Part shown: positions 28,696-36,863 of the stretch, piece by piece
Position numbering within the stretch: position 1 is the first letter of the stretch
Layout: each line of letters begins with the position of its first letter
Source of the DNA: Marinomonas colpomeniae
GTDB lineage: Bacteria > Pseudomonadota > Gammaproteobacteria > Pseudomonadales > Marinomonadaceae
NCBI RefSeq assembly: GCF_014803385.1
Contig: NZ_JACYFC010000008.1
Span: 27,942-85,079 of the forward strand
Length of the DNA stretch: 57,138 nt
Reading direction: 5' to 3'
The notes under the pieces: model-generated
What the model saw: only the letters and a program-made list of their open reading frames with translations
The model's database searches: none
Told to the model about the DNA's origin: nothing
Position numbers and translations under genes: made by a program

Positions 28696-29913
28696 TTGAA
28701 AGTTTTAATTGTCGATGATTCTTCTAGTAGATATGAAGCGTTAATTGTTAGCTTAAAAGAAAAAGGAATGAATCTAGAAGATATAGTTATAGCTAATTCT
28801 TCTTCGGATGCCATTTCAAAACTTGAAGATTGTCAGTTTGATCTAATGATACTAGACCTTCTTTTACCGAAAGAAAAGTGGGAAAATCAGATTAGCTCTC
28901 AGAATTCAATGGATTTGATTAAAGAGATTACAGTAGGAGATGATTTATTAAAACCTGGAAGTGTTGTTGGTCTTACTTCAGACTTAGAGGCATCTAAAGA
29001 CGCTGTGAATTTAATGGATGGCCAAGGGTGGAAAGTAGTTAAGTATGAACAAAACAAATCATCATGGCTGGAAATAATCGGGAACTTGATTAAGTACCAA
29101 AAGGGTATCGTAAATAATTCAGCAACAATAGAAGTTGACTTATTAGTTATATGTGCCCTAAGAACTCCTGAGTTAAAATCTGTTTTATGTTTACCTTGGG
29201 AGTGGGAATTAAAGGAGTTTGGTAATGAATTTGATCTTCATATCGGCTCGTTTCACTCTGGAGGCAAAAGGTATACTGTAGGAGCTTGTCATGCTAGCAA
29301 GATGGGAATGGTGGCTACGTCGTCCCTTACTGCAGCACTTATTGCCCGTCTAAATCCTAAGGTTGTCGCTATGACAGGGATTTGTGCAGGTATTAGAGGG
29401 AAAACCGCGCTGGGTGATTTAATATATGCTACTTCTGTGTGGGATTATCAAACAGGCAAACGAATGAACTCTCCGGAGCATGGCGAGGCTCGTTTTCTAA
29501 TTGATCCTCATCAGATTCATGCTGCTAGTGATGTTGGGCGACATATAAGCAAGGTCGCAGAAGATAGTAGCTTTCTGCTTAGTCTTGTTGATAAGCATCC
29601 AGAGAGTAAACGTCCTCAAATTCATACGGGACCTATAGCTAGTGGTTCTGCAGTTATAGCTGATTCTAAGTTTATTGAAGATATCATACAGCAAAATCGC
29701 AAGGTACTAGGGGTAGAGATGGAAATTTATGGTCTTTACTTTGCTGCACATGAAGCATTTAATCCTCCCAAAGTATTTTCTCTAAAAGGAGTCTGTGATC
29801 ATGGAGATGAGACTAAGGAAGATGGCTATCAAGCATATGCATCTGACTTTAGTGCATTAACTTTGAAGAAACTAATGGAAGACTATGGTAGTAAAATTAT
29901 GGATAAAGGTTAA
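28696..29913 (+). CDS. Receiver domain fused to an MTA/SAH-nucleosidase-like phosphorylase-superfamily domain
   Basis: This 405-residue protein has an N-terminal receiver (Asp7-Asp8, phosphoacceptor Asp54 in MILDLLLP, Thr94). Its C-terminal domain, from about residue 147, has the PNP_UDP/MTA-SAH nucleosidase fold. TGICAGI (near 227-233) is the phosphate/ribose-binding loop. Glu159, Glu343 in GVEMEIYG and Asp368 in GVCDHGDE correspond to MTAN Glu12, Glu174 and Asp197, so the catalytic set appears complete. It probably cleaves an N-glycosidic bond of a nucleoside or nucleotide under phosphorylation control. The TTG start lies one base after the preceding stop with no clear ribosome binding site, which suggests coupling. 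Confidence 0.8.
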   Translation: MKVLIVDDSSSRYEALIVSLKEKGMNLEDIVIANSSSDAISKLEDCQFDLMILDLLLPKEKWENQISSQNSMDLIKEITVGDDLLKPGSVVGLTSDLEASKDAVNLMDGQGWKVVKYEQNKSSWLEIIGNLIKYQKGIVNNSATIEVDLLVICALRTPELKSVLCLPWEWELKEFGNEFDLHIGSFHSGGKRYTVGACHASKMGMVATSSLTAALIARLNPKVVAMTGICAGIRGKTALGDLIYATSVWDYQTGKRMNSPEHGEARFLIDPHQIHAASDVGRHISKVAEDSSFLLSLVDKHPESKRPQIHTGPIASGSAVIADSKFIEDIIQQNRKVLGVEMEIYGLYFAAHEAFNPPKVFSLKGVCDHGDETKEDGYQAYASDFSALTLKKLMEDYGSKIMDKG

Positions 29914-30143
29914 GGTATTGCTACCTTTCTATACTAAAAACAGTCTCGATGGACTGCGTTGTATATAAAGAACTCAAGAGCCTATTATTTGTATAAGCTC
30001 TTTCGCCTATTCAAAAGCTCAAAACTATAGCATCTTCTTTGTAGTGGGAGATGGAGTGTAAAGCCTAATTTTAGCTTCTGGTATATTGGACTTCCCAGAG
30101 TTTGTCTTTGTGTTTCCTTCCAAGACTTTTTGTTTGCGAGCCA
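29914..30143. other. Gap between the nucleosidase gene and the AsnC remnant
   Basis: The 230-base stretch contains a weak hairpin (CAGTC/GACTG near 29941-29957) without a T-tract. I see no gene, tRNA or repeat marking an integration site. It forms the right edge of the island. Confidence 0.4.
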
Positions 30144-30410
30144 CTACTCCGCCGGCGGTATTGAGCTGTTGGCTTTGAAGTGTTTGAGTACCACTAGGGT
30201 GCGAAAGTATTTCACGCTGTCGTCTTTGTGCCGCACGCGGTTGGTGAAGTCATCGAAGGCTTCCATGTCGGTAGGCAGCACTTGCAGCACCACATCATGA
30301 TCTCCTGTGACACACCATGACTCGAGTGCCTCTGGCTCCTTGTTAACCCGAGTAAGAACGCTGTTGATGATAGCGTTGTTGTCTCTTTCGAAGGTGAGCA
30401 TGACGAGCAT
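30144..30410 (-). pseudogene. Lrp/AsnC-family regulator remnant, ligand-binding domain only
   Basis: The 88 residues match the C-terminal RAM domain of Lrp/AsnC regulators (LVMLTFERDNNAII, ESWCVTGDHDVVLQV, VKYFRTLVVLKHFK). Full members are about 150 residues and start with a helix-turn-helix domain, which is missing. The frame stays open for about 75 codons upstream of 30410 but encodes nothing like a helix-turn-helix and has no standard start. I therefore treat it as a 5'-truncated remnant. A functional RAM-only protein starting at ATG 30410 is possible but less likely. Confidence 0.65.
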
Positions 30411-30672
30411 ATTTATTGTGTCATGGCGAGTGGTGAGCCTGTGATGGGGGGTGATCGTCAGCTTTTCTATCTTAGGAGAGCTGTTATCTTTACTGCAATG
30501 CTTGGGTATTGGCGCAATCGTAGAGGCCTCTATTGGCGTTGTGCTATCACCTCTTTCGTCTAAGAGTCTTTTACAAAGTGAGTAATAGAGTAAAGCGCGC
30601 TGATTTTGGTCGGTATTTTCAGGTGAAACTGGTTACACTGACGGTTATTTCGAAGAGACAAAGGATAAAACG

Positions 30673-31064
30673 ATGCTTTTAGGCGCTATGCTCGGAACCA
30701 ATGATCTCGCGAAGGCGGGTGTTTTTTACGATGGGCTTTTACGTACGATCAATATGGTTCGTACGATGGAAGTGGAAGGCGAGATTGGATACGGTGTTGC
30801 TGGCGGCGATAGTTGCTTTTGGATTTTAAACCCTTTAATAAAGAGCCTGCGACAGTAGGGAATGGTGTTCAAATTTCGTTTCAAGCGTCGAGTAATGAAG
30901 AGGTGGAAGCCTTTTATCGGGCTGCGTTGGCATTGGGTGGTTCGGATGAAGGCGCGCCGGGTTATCGATATCGACCACATTACTTTGGTGCTTATTGTCG
31001 TGATATAGATGGGAACAAATTGCATGTGGTTTATGAAGCTGCGGATGTTAGTAGGCAGGCATAA
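30673..31064 (+). pseudogene. VOC-superfamily (glyoxalase-like) gene with a frameshift
   Basis: Two overlapping frames make one VOC protein of about 130 residues. The first runs from ATG 30673 (MLLGAMLGTNDLAKAGVFYD) to about SCFWI. The second continues from LKPFNKEPATVGNGVQISF to the stop at 31062-31064, with GAYCRDIDGNKLHVVYE as the conserved C-terminal metal-ligand strand. A one-base deletion in GGATTTTAAACCC (30821-30833) separates them. AAGGA precedes the start. It may be a true pseudogene or a sequencing error. Confidence 0.72.
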
Positions 31065-31090
31065 AAGGTTTCTGTATGTGGATCATAAAG

Positions 31091-31120
31091 AAAAGGTTTC
31101 TATTTATAGAAGCCTTTTTT
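31091..31120 (+). terminator. Intrinsic terminator after the VOC gene
   Basis: AAAGG-T-TTCTA pairs with TAGAA-G-CCTTT around a short T-rich loop and is followed by T residues, 27 bases after the VOC stop. Confidence 0.7.
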
Positions 31121-31172
31121 CGTCTGTGCTCATATAATCACGGGAATAGTTAAATATAAGAGGTGTGGGCTG

Positions 31173-31754
31173 GTGGATAACGAAGATGAAATGTCTTTGT
31201 TTGCTCAGGAAGTAGCGGGCATTAAAAAGCTTGAAAAGAGCGAAGTGTACCTTGCTAAGAAAGGTGCGCCTGTTGATTATGAAGAGCGTCAAAAAGCAGC
31301 GATGATTGCGATAGAAGCCGATAGAAATCATTTGTCCCATGATTATGTGGAGAAGGTTGACCCTAATGATGTGCTTCAATTTAAACGCTCCGGTGTGCAA
31401 GATGGTGTTTTCAAACGTTTGAGACAAGGTAAATACGGTATTGAGGCCAGACTAGATTTACACAACCATACCGTGGTGCAGTCTCGTGAGCAGGTCTATC
31501 AGTTTGTGAATGACTGTATGCGTAATGATATTCGCGTGTCTATTTTGGTACATGGTAAGGGTGATCGTGAGCCAGACCCAGAAAACCAAGCCATGCTGAA
31601 GAGTCATATCAATAAATGGTTACGAGATTTAGACCCCGTGATGGCGTTTCATAGTGCGCAAAGACACCATGGTGGTTTGGGTGCTGTGTATATTTTGTTC
31701 AAAAAAACAGAGAAGGCGCGCTTGGAAGATTGGGAAAAACATCAGAAACGCTGA
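31173..31754 (+). CDS. Smr-domain DNA endonuclease, SmrA/YdaL type
   Basis: This 193-residue protein has a C-terminal Smr domain. LDLHNHTV near residue 93 and HGKG near residue 127 are the expected nuclease motifs, followed by RHHGGLGAVYILFKK. The N-terminal extension resembles that of E. coli YdaL/SmrA (about 190 residues). Smr domains nick or cut DNA or mRNA; the biological role of stand-alone SmrA is unclear. The start is GTG with AGAGG 10 bases upstream. It stands alone, 109 bases after the VOC gene. Confidence 0.85.
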   Translation: MDNEDEMSLFAQEVAGIKKLEKSEVYLAKKGAPVDYEERQKAAMIAIEADRNHLSHDYVEKVDPNDVLQFKRSGVQDGVFKRLRQGKYGIEARLDLHNHTVVQSREQVYQFVNDCMRNDIRVSILVHGKGDREPDPENQAMLKSHINKWLRDLDPVMAFHSAQRHHGGLGAVYILFKKTEKARLEDWEKHQKR

Positions 31755-31814
31755 TGTTTTCTTTTCCGAATTAGAAAGCGTTCACGTTAGTTCGTGCAGT
31801 AAAAGCCATATTTT

Positions 31815-31823
31815 TGCTATAAT
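31815..31823 (+). promoter_or_regulatory. Extended -10 promoter before the M16 peptidase gene
   Basis: TGCTATAAT is a perfect extended -10 (TGnTATAAT). The -35 region at the standard spacing is poor, as is usual for this class. It lies about 80 bases before the peptidase start. Confidence 0.6.
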
Positions 31824-31904
31824 CCCGCCACTTTGCTGACTTGAGTTTATCCAAGCAGCCCCAAACATTACTGTCATCGCATTCTAATTCTATCGAGGTA
31901 GATA

Positions 31905-34826
31905 ATGACTAATCGCACCGCACATCATCCTGCGTTCACATTTCTTCGCAGTGAGTTTATCGATGCTCTTAACGTTACCGTTCAAGAGTTTGAACACACA
32001 GTTACCGGTGCTAAGCATTTTCATATTGCATCAGACAATGACGAGAACGTTTTTTTGGTTGGCTTAAAAACCATTCCAACCGATTCTTGTGGTGTCGCAC
32101 ACATTCTTGAACACACTGTGTTGTGTGGTTCAGAGCGTTTTCCTGTTCGTGACCCTTTCTTTATGATGATTCGTCGTTCGTTGAATACTTTCATGAATGC
32201 GTTCACGTCTTCAGATTGGACGGCGTACCCGTTTGCTAGTAAGAACAAGAAAGATTTCAATAACTTGCTAGATGTGTATTTAGACGCGGTGTTCTTTTCT
32301 CGTTTGGACGAGTTGGATTTCTCTCAAGAAGGTCATCGTTTAGAGTTTGCTGAACCTGATAATGTTGAATCTGATTTAACGTTCAAAGGCGTTGTGTTCA
32401 ATGAGATGAAGGGCGCGATGAGTTCGACGACTTCTGTGTTGTGGCAAACACTGACAAAATATTTGTTCCCAAATAATACTTATCATTTTAATTCTGGTGG
32501 TGAGCCTGCGGATATTCCTGACTTGTCTTACCAAGACTTGTTGGCGTTTTACCGTACGCACTATCACCCTTCTAATGCTGTGTTTATGACGTTTGGTGAT
32601 ATTCCTGCGGAAACATTACAAGCCGAGTTTGAAGCGAAAGTGCTCAGCCGATTCGAGCGTTTAGACACGCAAGTCAGTGTGCCAAACGCGAAGCGTTACT
32701 TCTCTCCTGTACGAGTGGAAGAAGGCTATGCAGCGGAAGAAGTAAAAGAAGACGGCAGTCATGTGGTTGTTGGTTGGTTGTTGGGTGAAAGTACCGATTT
32801 GAATCAGCAATTTGAAGCGCAACTATTGTCCAGTGTGTTGTTGGATAACAGTGCATCGCCATTACTTCGCGTATTGGAAAACAGTGATCTTGGCCGTGCA
32901 CCATCGCCATTATGTGGTTTAGAAGACAGCAATAAAGAAATGAGCTTCATGTGTGGCTTAGAAGGTGTGAAACGCGAAGACGCAGAGAAAGTAGAAAAGC
33001 TTGTTTTGTCTACGCTAGAAGAGATTGCCGAGAAAGGTGTTCCTCAAGAATCGGTTGATGCCATGTTGCATCAATTAGAATTGAGTCAGCGTGAAATTGG
33101 CGGTGGTGGTTATCCTTACGGCTTGCAATTGATACTCGCTGGTTTGTCTACGGCCGTGCATTCTGGTGATGTGATTGCTCAGCTAGACCTTGACCCTGTT
33201 ATTGAGGCGATGCGTGAAAAAGTTCAAGACAAGGCGTACATCCCAAACTTAATTAAAACCTTGTTGTTGTCGAATTCGCACAGAATTACGTTAACGCTAA
33301 GCCCTGATGATGCACTTGAAGCACGTCGTAGCCAAGCAGAAACAGATCGTTTAAGCCAAATTAAAGCCGGCTTATCCGATGCAGAGAAGCAACAGATTGT
33401 GAAACGCAGTGCCGACTTGAAAGCGCGTCAATCTCAAATCGATGATATGAGCATTTTGCCAAAAGTTGGCTTGGAAGATGTGCCGGCTCGTTTGCCTGAA
33501 TATGAGCGTGAAGAAGTCGCTGGCGATTTGCCTGTTACCTTCTACCCTCAAGGTACTAATGGTTTGGTGTACCAGCAGTTGGTTATCGATTTACCTGAGT
33601 TAACCGAAGAAGAAATTAGCTACTTGCCTTTGTTTTCTTCGATGATGACAGAGCTCGGTGTAGGCGAAGCGGATTACCTCACAGTTCAAGAGCGTCAGGC
33701 TCAAGTGTGTGGTGGCTTGGGTGCGTCGAATTCTATTCGTGCGACGATTAAAGATCGCCAAGCGCTTAATGGTTACTTCATATTGTCGACAAAAGCCTTG
33801 GTGCCAAATGTAAAAGCAATGAGCGAATTGCTTAAAGACACTATATTGAACGTGCGCTTTGATGAAGTTAACCGTGTGAAAGAGCTAGTGGCTCAACGTA
33901 GAGCTCGACGTGAACAATCTATTACTGGTCAAGGTCATTCGCTGGCTATGACAGCGGCATCTAGTGCTTTGTCTGGTTTGGCGGCTCAGCAAGAGCAATG
34001 GAGTGGTATGACAGGTATACGTTCAGCGATTGCGCTAGACGATGCCATGAAAGAAGACGATAAAGCTGTGAATGATGTATTAGCTTTATTTAAAGGCATG
34101 CACGCAAAACTATTGAAAGCGAAAAAACAGCTTTTATTGGTCGCAGAGCCACAGCATGAAGCAAGTATTGTGAGCGATGTGCAAGCGATTCTTGCTGATT
34201 TACCAGTAGGAGCAGAAGACACTAAATTTGCACTGAAACCTGTTGATTCACGAGTAAATCTTGCGTGGTTAACGTCGACTCAGGTCAGTTTTTGTAGCAA
34301 GGCGTTCCGTACAGTGTCCGGCGATCATGATGATGTGGCGGCATTAACCGTCTTGGGTGGTTTTTTACGCAATGGTTTCTTACACCGCGTAATTCGTGAA
34401 CAAGGCGGGGCTTATGGTGGCGGAGCAAGTTTCGACGGCAGTACTGGTTCGTTCCGATTCTACTCTTATCGTGATCCTCGTCTGACAGAAACGCTGGCAG
34501 ATTTTGATGCATCTATTGAGTGGATGCTTACGGAAACTCATACAGAAGAAGCATTAGAAGAAGCGGTACTTGGTGTGATTGGTTCTATGGATAAACCAGG
34601 GTCACCAGCGGGTGAAGCGCAGGGTGATTTCTATGTGCAATTACATGGTCGTAGTTTGGCATATCGAGAAGCGTTCCGTGCCAAAATACTGGCTGTGAGC
34701 ATAGATCAGCTGCAGCAAGTTGCTAAGACTTACCTGACGAAAGAAAATGAAAACGTTGCCGTAGTAACATCTACGTCAAAACGTGAAGAATTAGAAGCGT
34801 TAGGCTTCGATATTCAAGCACTATAA
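31905..34826 (+). CDS. M16C-family (presequence protease-like) zinc metallopeptidase
   Basis: This 973-residue protein has the inverted zinc site HILEH (His66, Glu69, His70) near the N-terminus. The four-domain M16C architecture of mitochondrial and plastid PreP/Cym1 follows. Conserved segments include NTFMNAFTSSDWTAYPFAS and, near the C-terminus, GGAYGGGASFDGSTGSFRFY. Relatives degrade peptides of up to about 70 residues inside a closed chamber. No signal peptide is evident, so it probably acts in the cytoplasm. GAGG precedes the ATG. It lies 53 bases before the acyltransferase gene. Confidence 0.9.
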   Translation: MTNRTAHHPAFTFLRSEFIDALNVTVQEFEHTVTGAKHFHIASDNDENVFLVGLKTIPTDSCGVAHILEHTVLCGSERFPVRDPFFMMIRRSLNTFMNAFTSSDWTAYPFASKNKKDFNNLLDVYLDAVFFSRLDELDFSQEGHRLEFAEPDNVESDLTFKGVVFNEMKGAMSSTTSVLWQTLTKYLFPNNTYHFNSGGEPADIPDLSYQDLLAFYRTHYHPSNAVFMTFGDIPAETLQAEFEAKVLSRFERLDTQVSVPNAKRYFSPVRVEEGYAAEEVKEDGSHVVVGWLLGESTDLNQQFEAQLLSSVLLDNSASPLLRVLENSDLGRAPSPLCGLEDSNKEMSFMCGLEGVKREDAEKVEKLVLSTLEEIAEKGVPQESVDAMLHQLELSQREIGGGGYPYGLQLILAGLSTAVHSGDVIAQLDLDPVIEAMREKVQDKAYIPNLIKTLLLSNSHRITLTLSPDDALEARRSQAETDRLSQIKAGLSDAEKQQIVKRSADLKARQSQIDDMSILPKVGLEDVPARLPEYEREEVAGDLPVTFYPQGTNGLVYQQLVIDLPELTEEEISYLPLFSSMMTELGVGEADYLTVQERQAQVCGGLGASNSIRATIKDRQALNGYFILSTKALVPNVKAMSELLKDTILNVRFDEVNRVKELVAQRRARREQSITGQGHSLAMTAASSALSGLAAQQEQWSGMTGIRSAIALDDAMKEDDKAVNDVLALFKGMHAKLLKAKKQLLLVAEPQHEASIVSDVQAILADLPVGAEDTKFALKPVDSRVNLAWLTSTQVSFCSKAFRTVSGDHDDVAALTVLGGFLRNGFLHRVIREQGGAYGGGASFDGSTGSFRFYSYRDPRLTETLADFDASIEWMLTETHTEEALEEAVLGVIGSMDKPGSPAGEAQGDFYVQLHGRSLAYREAFRAKILAVSIDQLQQVAKTYLTKENENVAVVTSTSKREELEALGFDIQAL

Positions 34827-34879
34827 ACCACTGCTTTATAATAAAAAAATAAAACAGTTATTACTGACGGAAAAAATCA

Positions 34880-36001
34880 ATGGACCAGTTTCACGATATA
34901 CGCCCTTACAATGACAGTGAAGTCACTGGGGTTCTGAAAGACCTGGTTGAAACACCAGACTTTATTAATACTATTATCGCGTTTCGCTTTGCTAAGTGGC
35001 CTCGTTTTTTACACGGGCCACTGTCGTTTCTTGTGAAAACGGCTTTAAAGCGTCAGATTGGTAGTATTTCTAATGTCCACGAATTTCAAATGCGCGTTGC
35101 CAATTACATGGAGCGCATGATTAAAACCACGACCACGAATGTGGAATATCGAGGCATTGAAAAACTAGATAAGAATGTCGGCTATTTATTTCTATCGAAT
35201 CATAGAGATATTGCCATGGACCCTGCTTTCGTCAATTACGGCTTGTATTTGGCGGGTCTGAATACCGTACGTATTGCCATAGGGGACAATTTGCTGAGTC
35301 GTCCTTTTGTGTCTGACATTATGCGATTAAACAAAAGCTTTATCGTGAAGCGTTCTGTTAATGGTATTCGAGAAATGATGGCGGCGTTTGGTCAGTTGTC
35401 GTCTTATATTTCAGAGTCCTTGATGAAGGAGCAGTCTAATATTTGGATTGCTCAAAAAGAAGGGCGAGCAAAAGACGGTTTGGACCAAACAGATCCAGCG
35501 ATTATTAAAATGTTTTTCATGAGCCAAAAGAAAGAAAAAATACCTTTCGCTGAAGCCATGGGAAACTTGAAAATCGTGCCTGTGTCTATTTCCTATGAAT
35601 ACGATCCTTGTGCTTTCGATAAGGCGCAAGAGTTACACCAGAAATCAACAACGGGTAACTACGAAAAATCTGAAACCGAAGACATAGATAGTATTAAAAA
35701 TGGCATAGTCGGTCAGAAAGGTAAGGTGGTTGTTACTTTTGGTGATGTAATTAAAGATGATTTTGGAACACCGGAAAGTTTTGTTGCGGAAGTAGATCGC
35801 CAAATTCTGACTAATTACGCGATTCATTCAACCAATGAAGCGGCGTTTGCATTACAACAAGGTTTGCCATCAACAGACAGTGCGTTTTCAAGTTATCTTG
35901 AGGCTTGTCCTGAAGAGTTAAAGGAAACGGTGTTGGCTATGTACGCTAACCCATTAAAACAACAGAAAAAATACCTTAATACACAACATGGGAGTGTCTA
36001 G
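34880..36001 (+). CDS. PlsC-like acyltransferase, large form
   Basis: This 373-residue protein has a glycerolipid acyltransferase domain. The catalytic motif is NHRDIAMD (His108, Asp114; the spacing is one longer than the classical HX4D, or His108/Asp110 could act). WIAQKEGRAKDG takes the place of FPEGTR. It is longer than PlsC, with N-terminal (~85 residues) and C-terminal extensions. The acyl acceptor is unknown. It lies three bases before a canonical PlsC gene, so the two probably act in the same phospholipid or lipid-remodelling pathway. Confidence 0.75.
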   Translation: MDQFHDIRPYNDSEVTGVLKDLVETPDFINTIIAFRFAKWPRFLHGPLSFLVKTALKRQIGSISNVHEFQMRVANYMERMIKTTTTNVEYRGIEKLDKNVGYLFLSNHRDIAMDPAFVNYGLYLAGLNTVRIAIGDNLLSRPFVSDIMRLNKSFIVKRSVNGIREMMAAFGQLSSYISESLMKEQSNIWIAQKEGRAKDGLDQTDPAIIKMFFMSQKKEKIPFAEAMGNLKIVPVSISYEYDPCAFDKAQELHQKSTTGNYEKSETEDIDSIKNGIVGQKGKVVVTFGDVIKDDFGTPESFVAEVDRQILTNYAIHSTNEAAFALQQGLPSTDSAFSSYLEACPEELKETVLAMYANPLKQQKKYLNTQHGSV

Positions 36002-36004
36002 TCT

Positions 36005-36757
36005 GTGAGTGTTTTAGCAACATTGAGGTCGTGGATCGGATCAATCGGCTTTCTTCTTTATTATATGGTTTCAACCATTATATTTGGCATTCTTGCGCCG
36101 TTCGCAACTATATTACTGCCGAAAAATTATCGTCAGCCTGTATTGAATACACATAACAAGGGTTTGTTGTTTGTTTTTCGTGTTCTGTGTGGTGTTAAAG
36201 TTGAAATTATCGGCAAAGAAAACATAAATAATAAGCGTCCCGTCGTGCTGGTGGCTAACCACCAAAGTGAATGGGAGACGTATATACTTCAAGTATTGAT
36301 GACGCCTATTTCTACCGTATTGAAAAAAGAACTGTTATCTGTGCCTTTCTTTGGTTGGGGCTTGCGTATGGTTCAGCCTATCGCGATAGATCGCTCTCAG
36401 CGTACGAATGCTTTAAAACAAATTATTAGCCAAGGCAAAGAACGTTTAGAAGATGGGCGTTCTGTGTTGATCTTTCCTGAAGGCACACGTATTGCGCCAA
36501 ATGAGGTGGAATCGTTTAGTAAAGGTGCGGCAATGTTAGCGACTTCTGCGAACGTACCTATTCAACCTGTTGTGCATAATGCGGGCTACACTTGGCCTGG
36601 TCGTCGCTGGAGAAAGTTTCCCGGTTCAATTCGTATCGTGATTGGCGAAGCGATTGAATCAGAAGGTAAGAAAACATCAGCTTTACATGAAGAGATGGAT
36701 GTTTGGATGCGAACCGAAATGGCTAAGCTGCCAAAAGGCAATAATACGCTTGATTAG
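36005..36757 (+). CDS. plsC: 1-acyl-sn-glycerol-3-phosphate acyltransferase
   Basis: This 250-residue membrane-associated enzyme converts lysophosphatidate to phosphatidate. An N-terminal hydrophobic hairpin (residues ~10-40) is followed by NHQSEWET (catalytic His with Glu), VLKKELLSVPFFGWGL, and the substrate-binding FPEGTR. Its length and motifs fit PlsC. The start is GTG, three bases after the upstream acyltransferase stop, so they form an operon. A strong bidirectional terminator follows. Confidence 0.88.
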   Translation: MSVLATLRSWIGSIGFLLYYMVSTIIFGILAPFATILLPKNYRQPVLNTHNKGLLFVFRVLCGVKVEIIGKENINNKRPVVLVANHQSEWETYILQVLMTPISTVLKKELLSVPFFGWGLRMVQPIAIDRSQRTNALKQIISQGKERLEDGRSVLIFPEGTRIAPNEVESFSKGAAMLATSANVPIQPVVHNAGYTWPGRRWRKFPGSIRIVIGEAIESEGKKTSALHEEMDVWMRTEMAKLPKGNNTLD

Positions 36758-36807
36758 TTGAGTGTCATATAATGAACCGTTCTAATCTCATCTTCGATAT
36801 CCTTAGA

Positions 36808-36852
36808 ACCTAACAAACAAAGCATTTAATTTTGTATTTTTGTTTGTTAGGT
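36808..36852. terminator. Bidirectional terminator between plsC and the LysR gene
   Basis: ACCTAACAAACAAA and its exact 14-bp inverse TTTGTTTGTTAGGT flank a 17-base loop. It lies between two convergent genes, 11 bases beyond the LysR gene stop. T-rich sequence is present on both sides. Confidence 0.65.
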
Positions 36853-36863
36853 GTATTTGTCAG

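Noticed and set aside
29941..29957. Hairpin CAGTC/GACTG as a terminator of the kinase operon
   Set aside because: Only 5 bp and no T-tract; not enough to call.
23341..30143. Integrase, transposase, att-like direct repeats or tRNA at the island borders
   Set aside because: I looked for these at both ends and saw none; the island cannot be called a defined mobile element.
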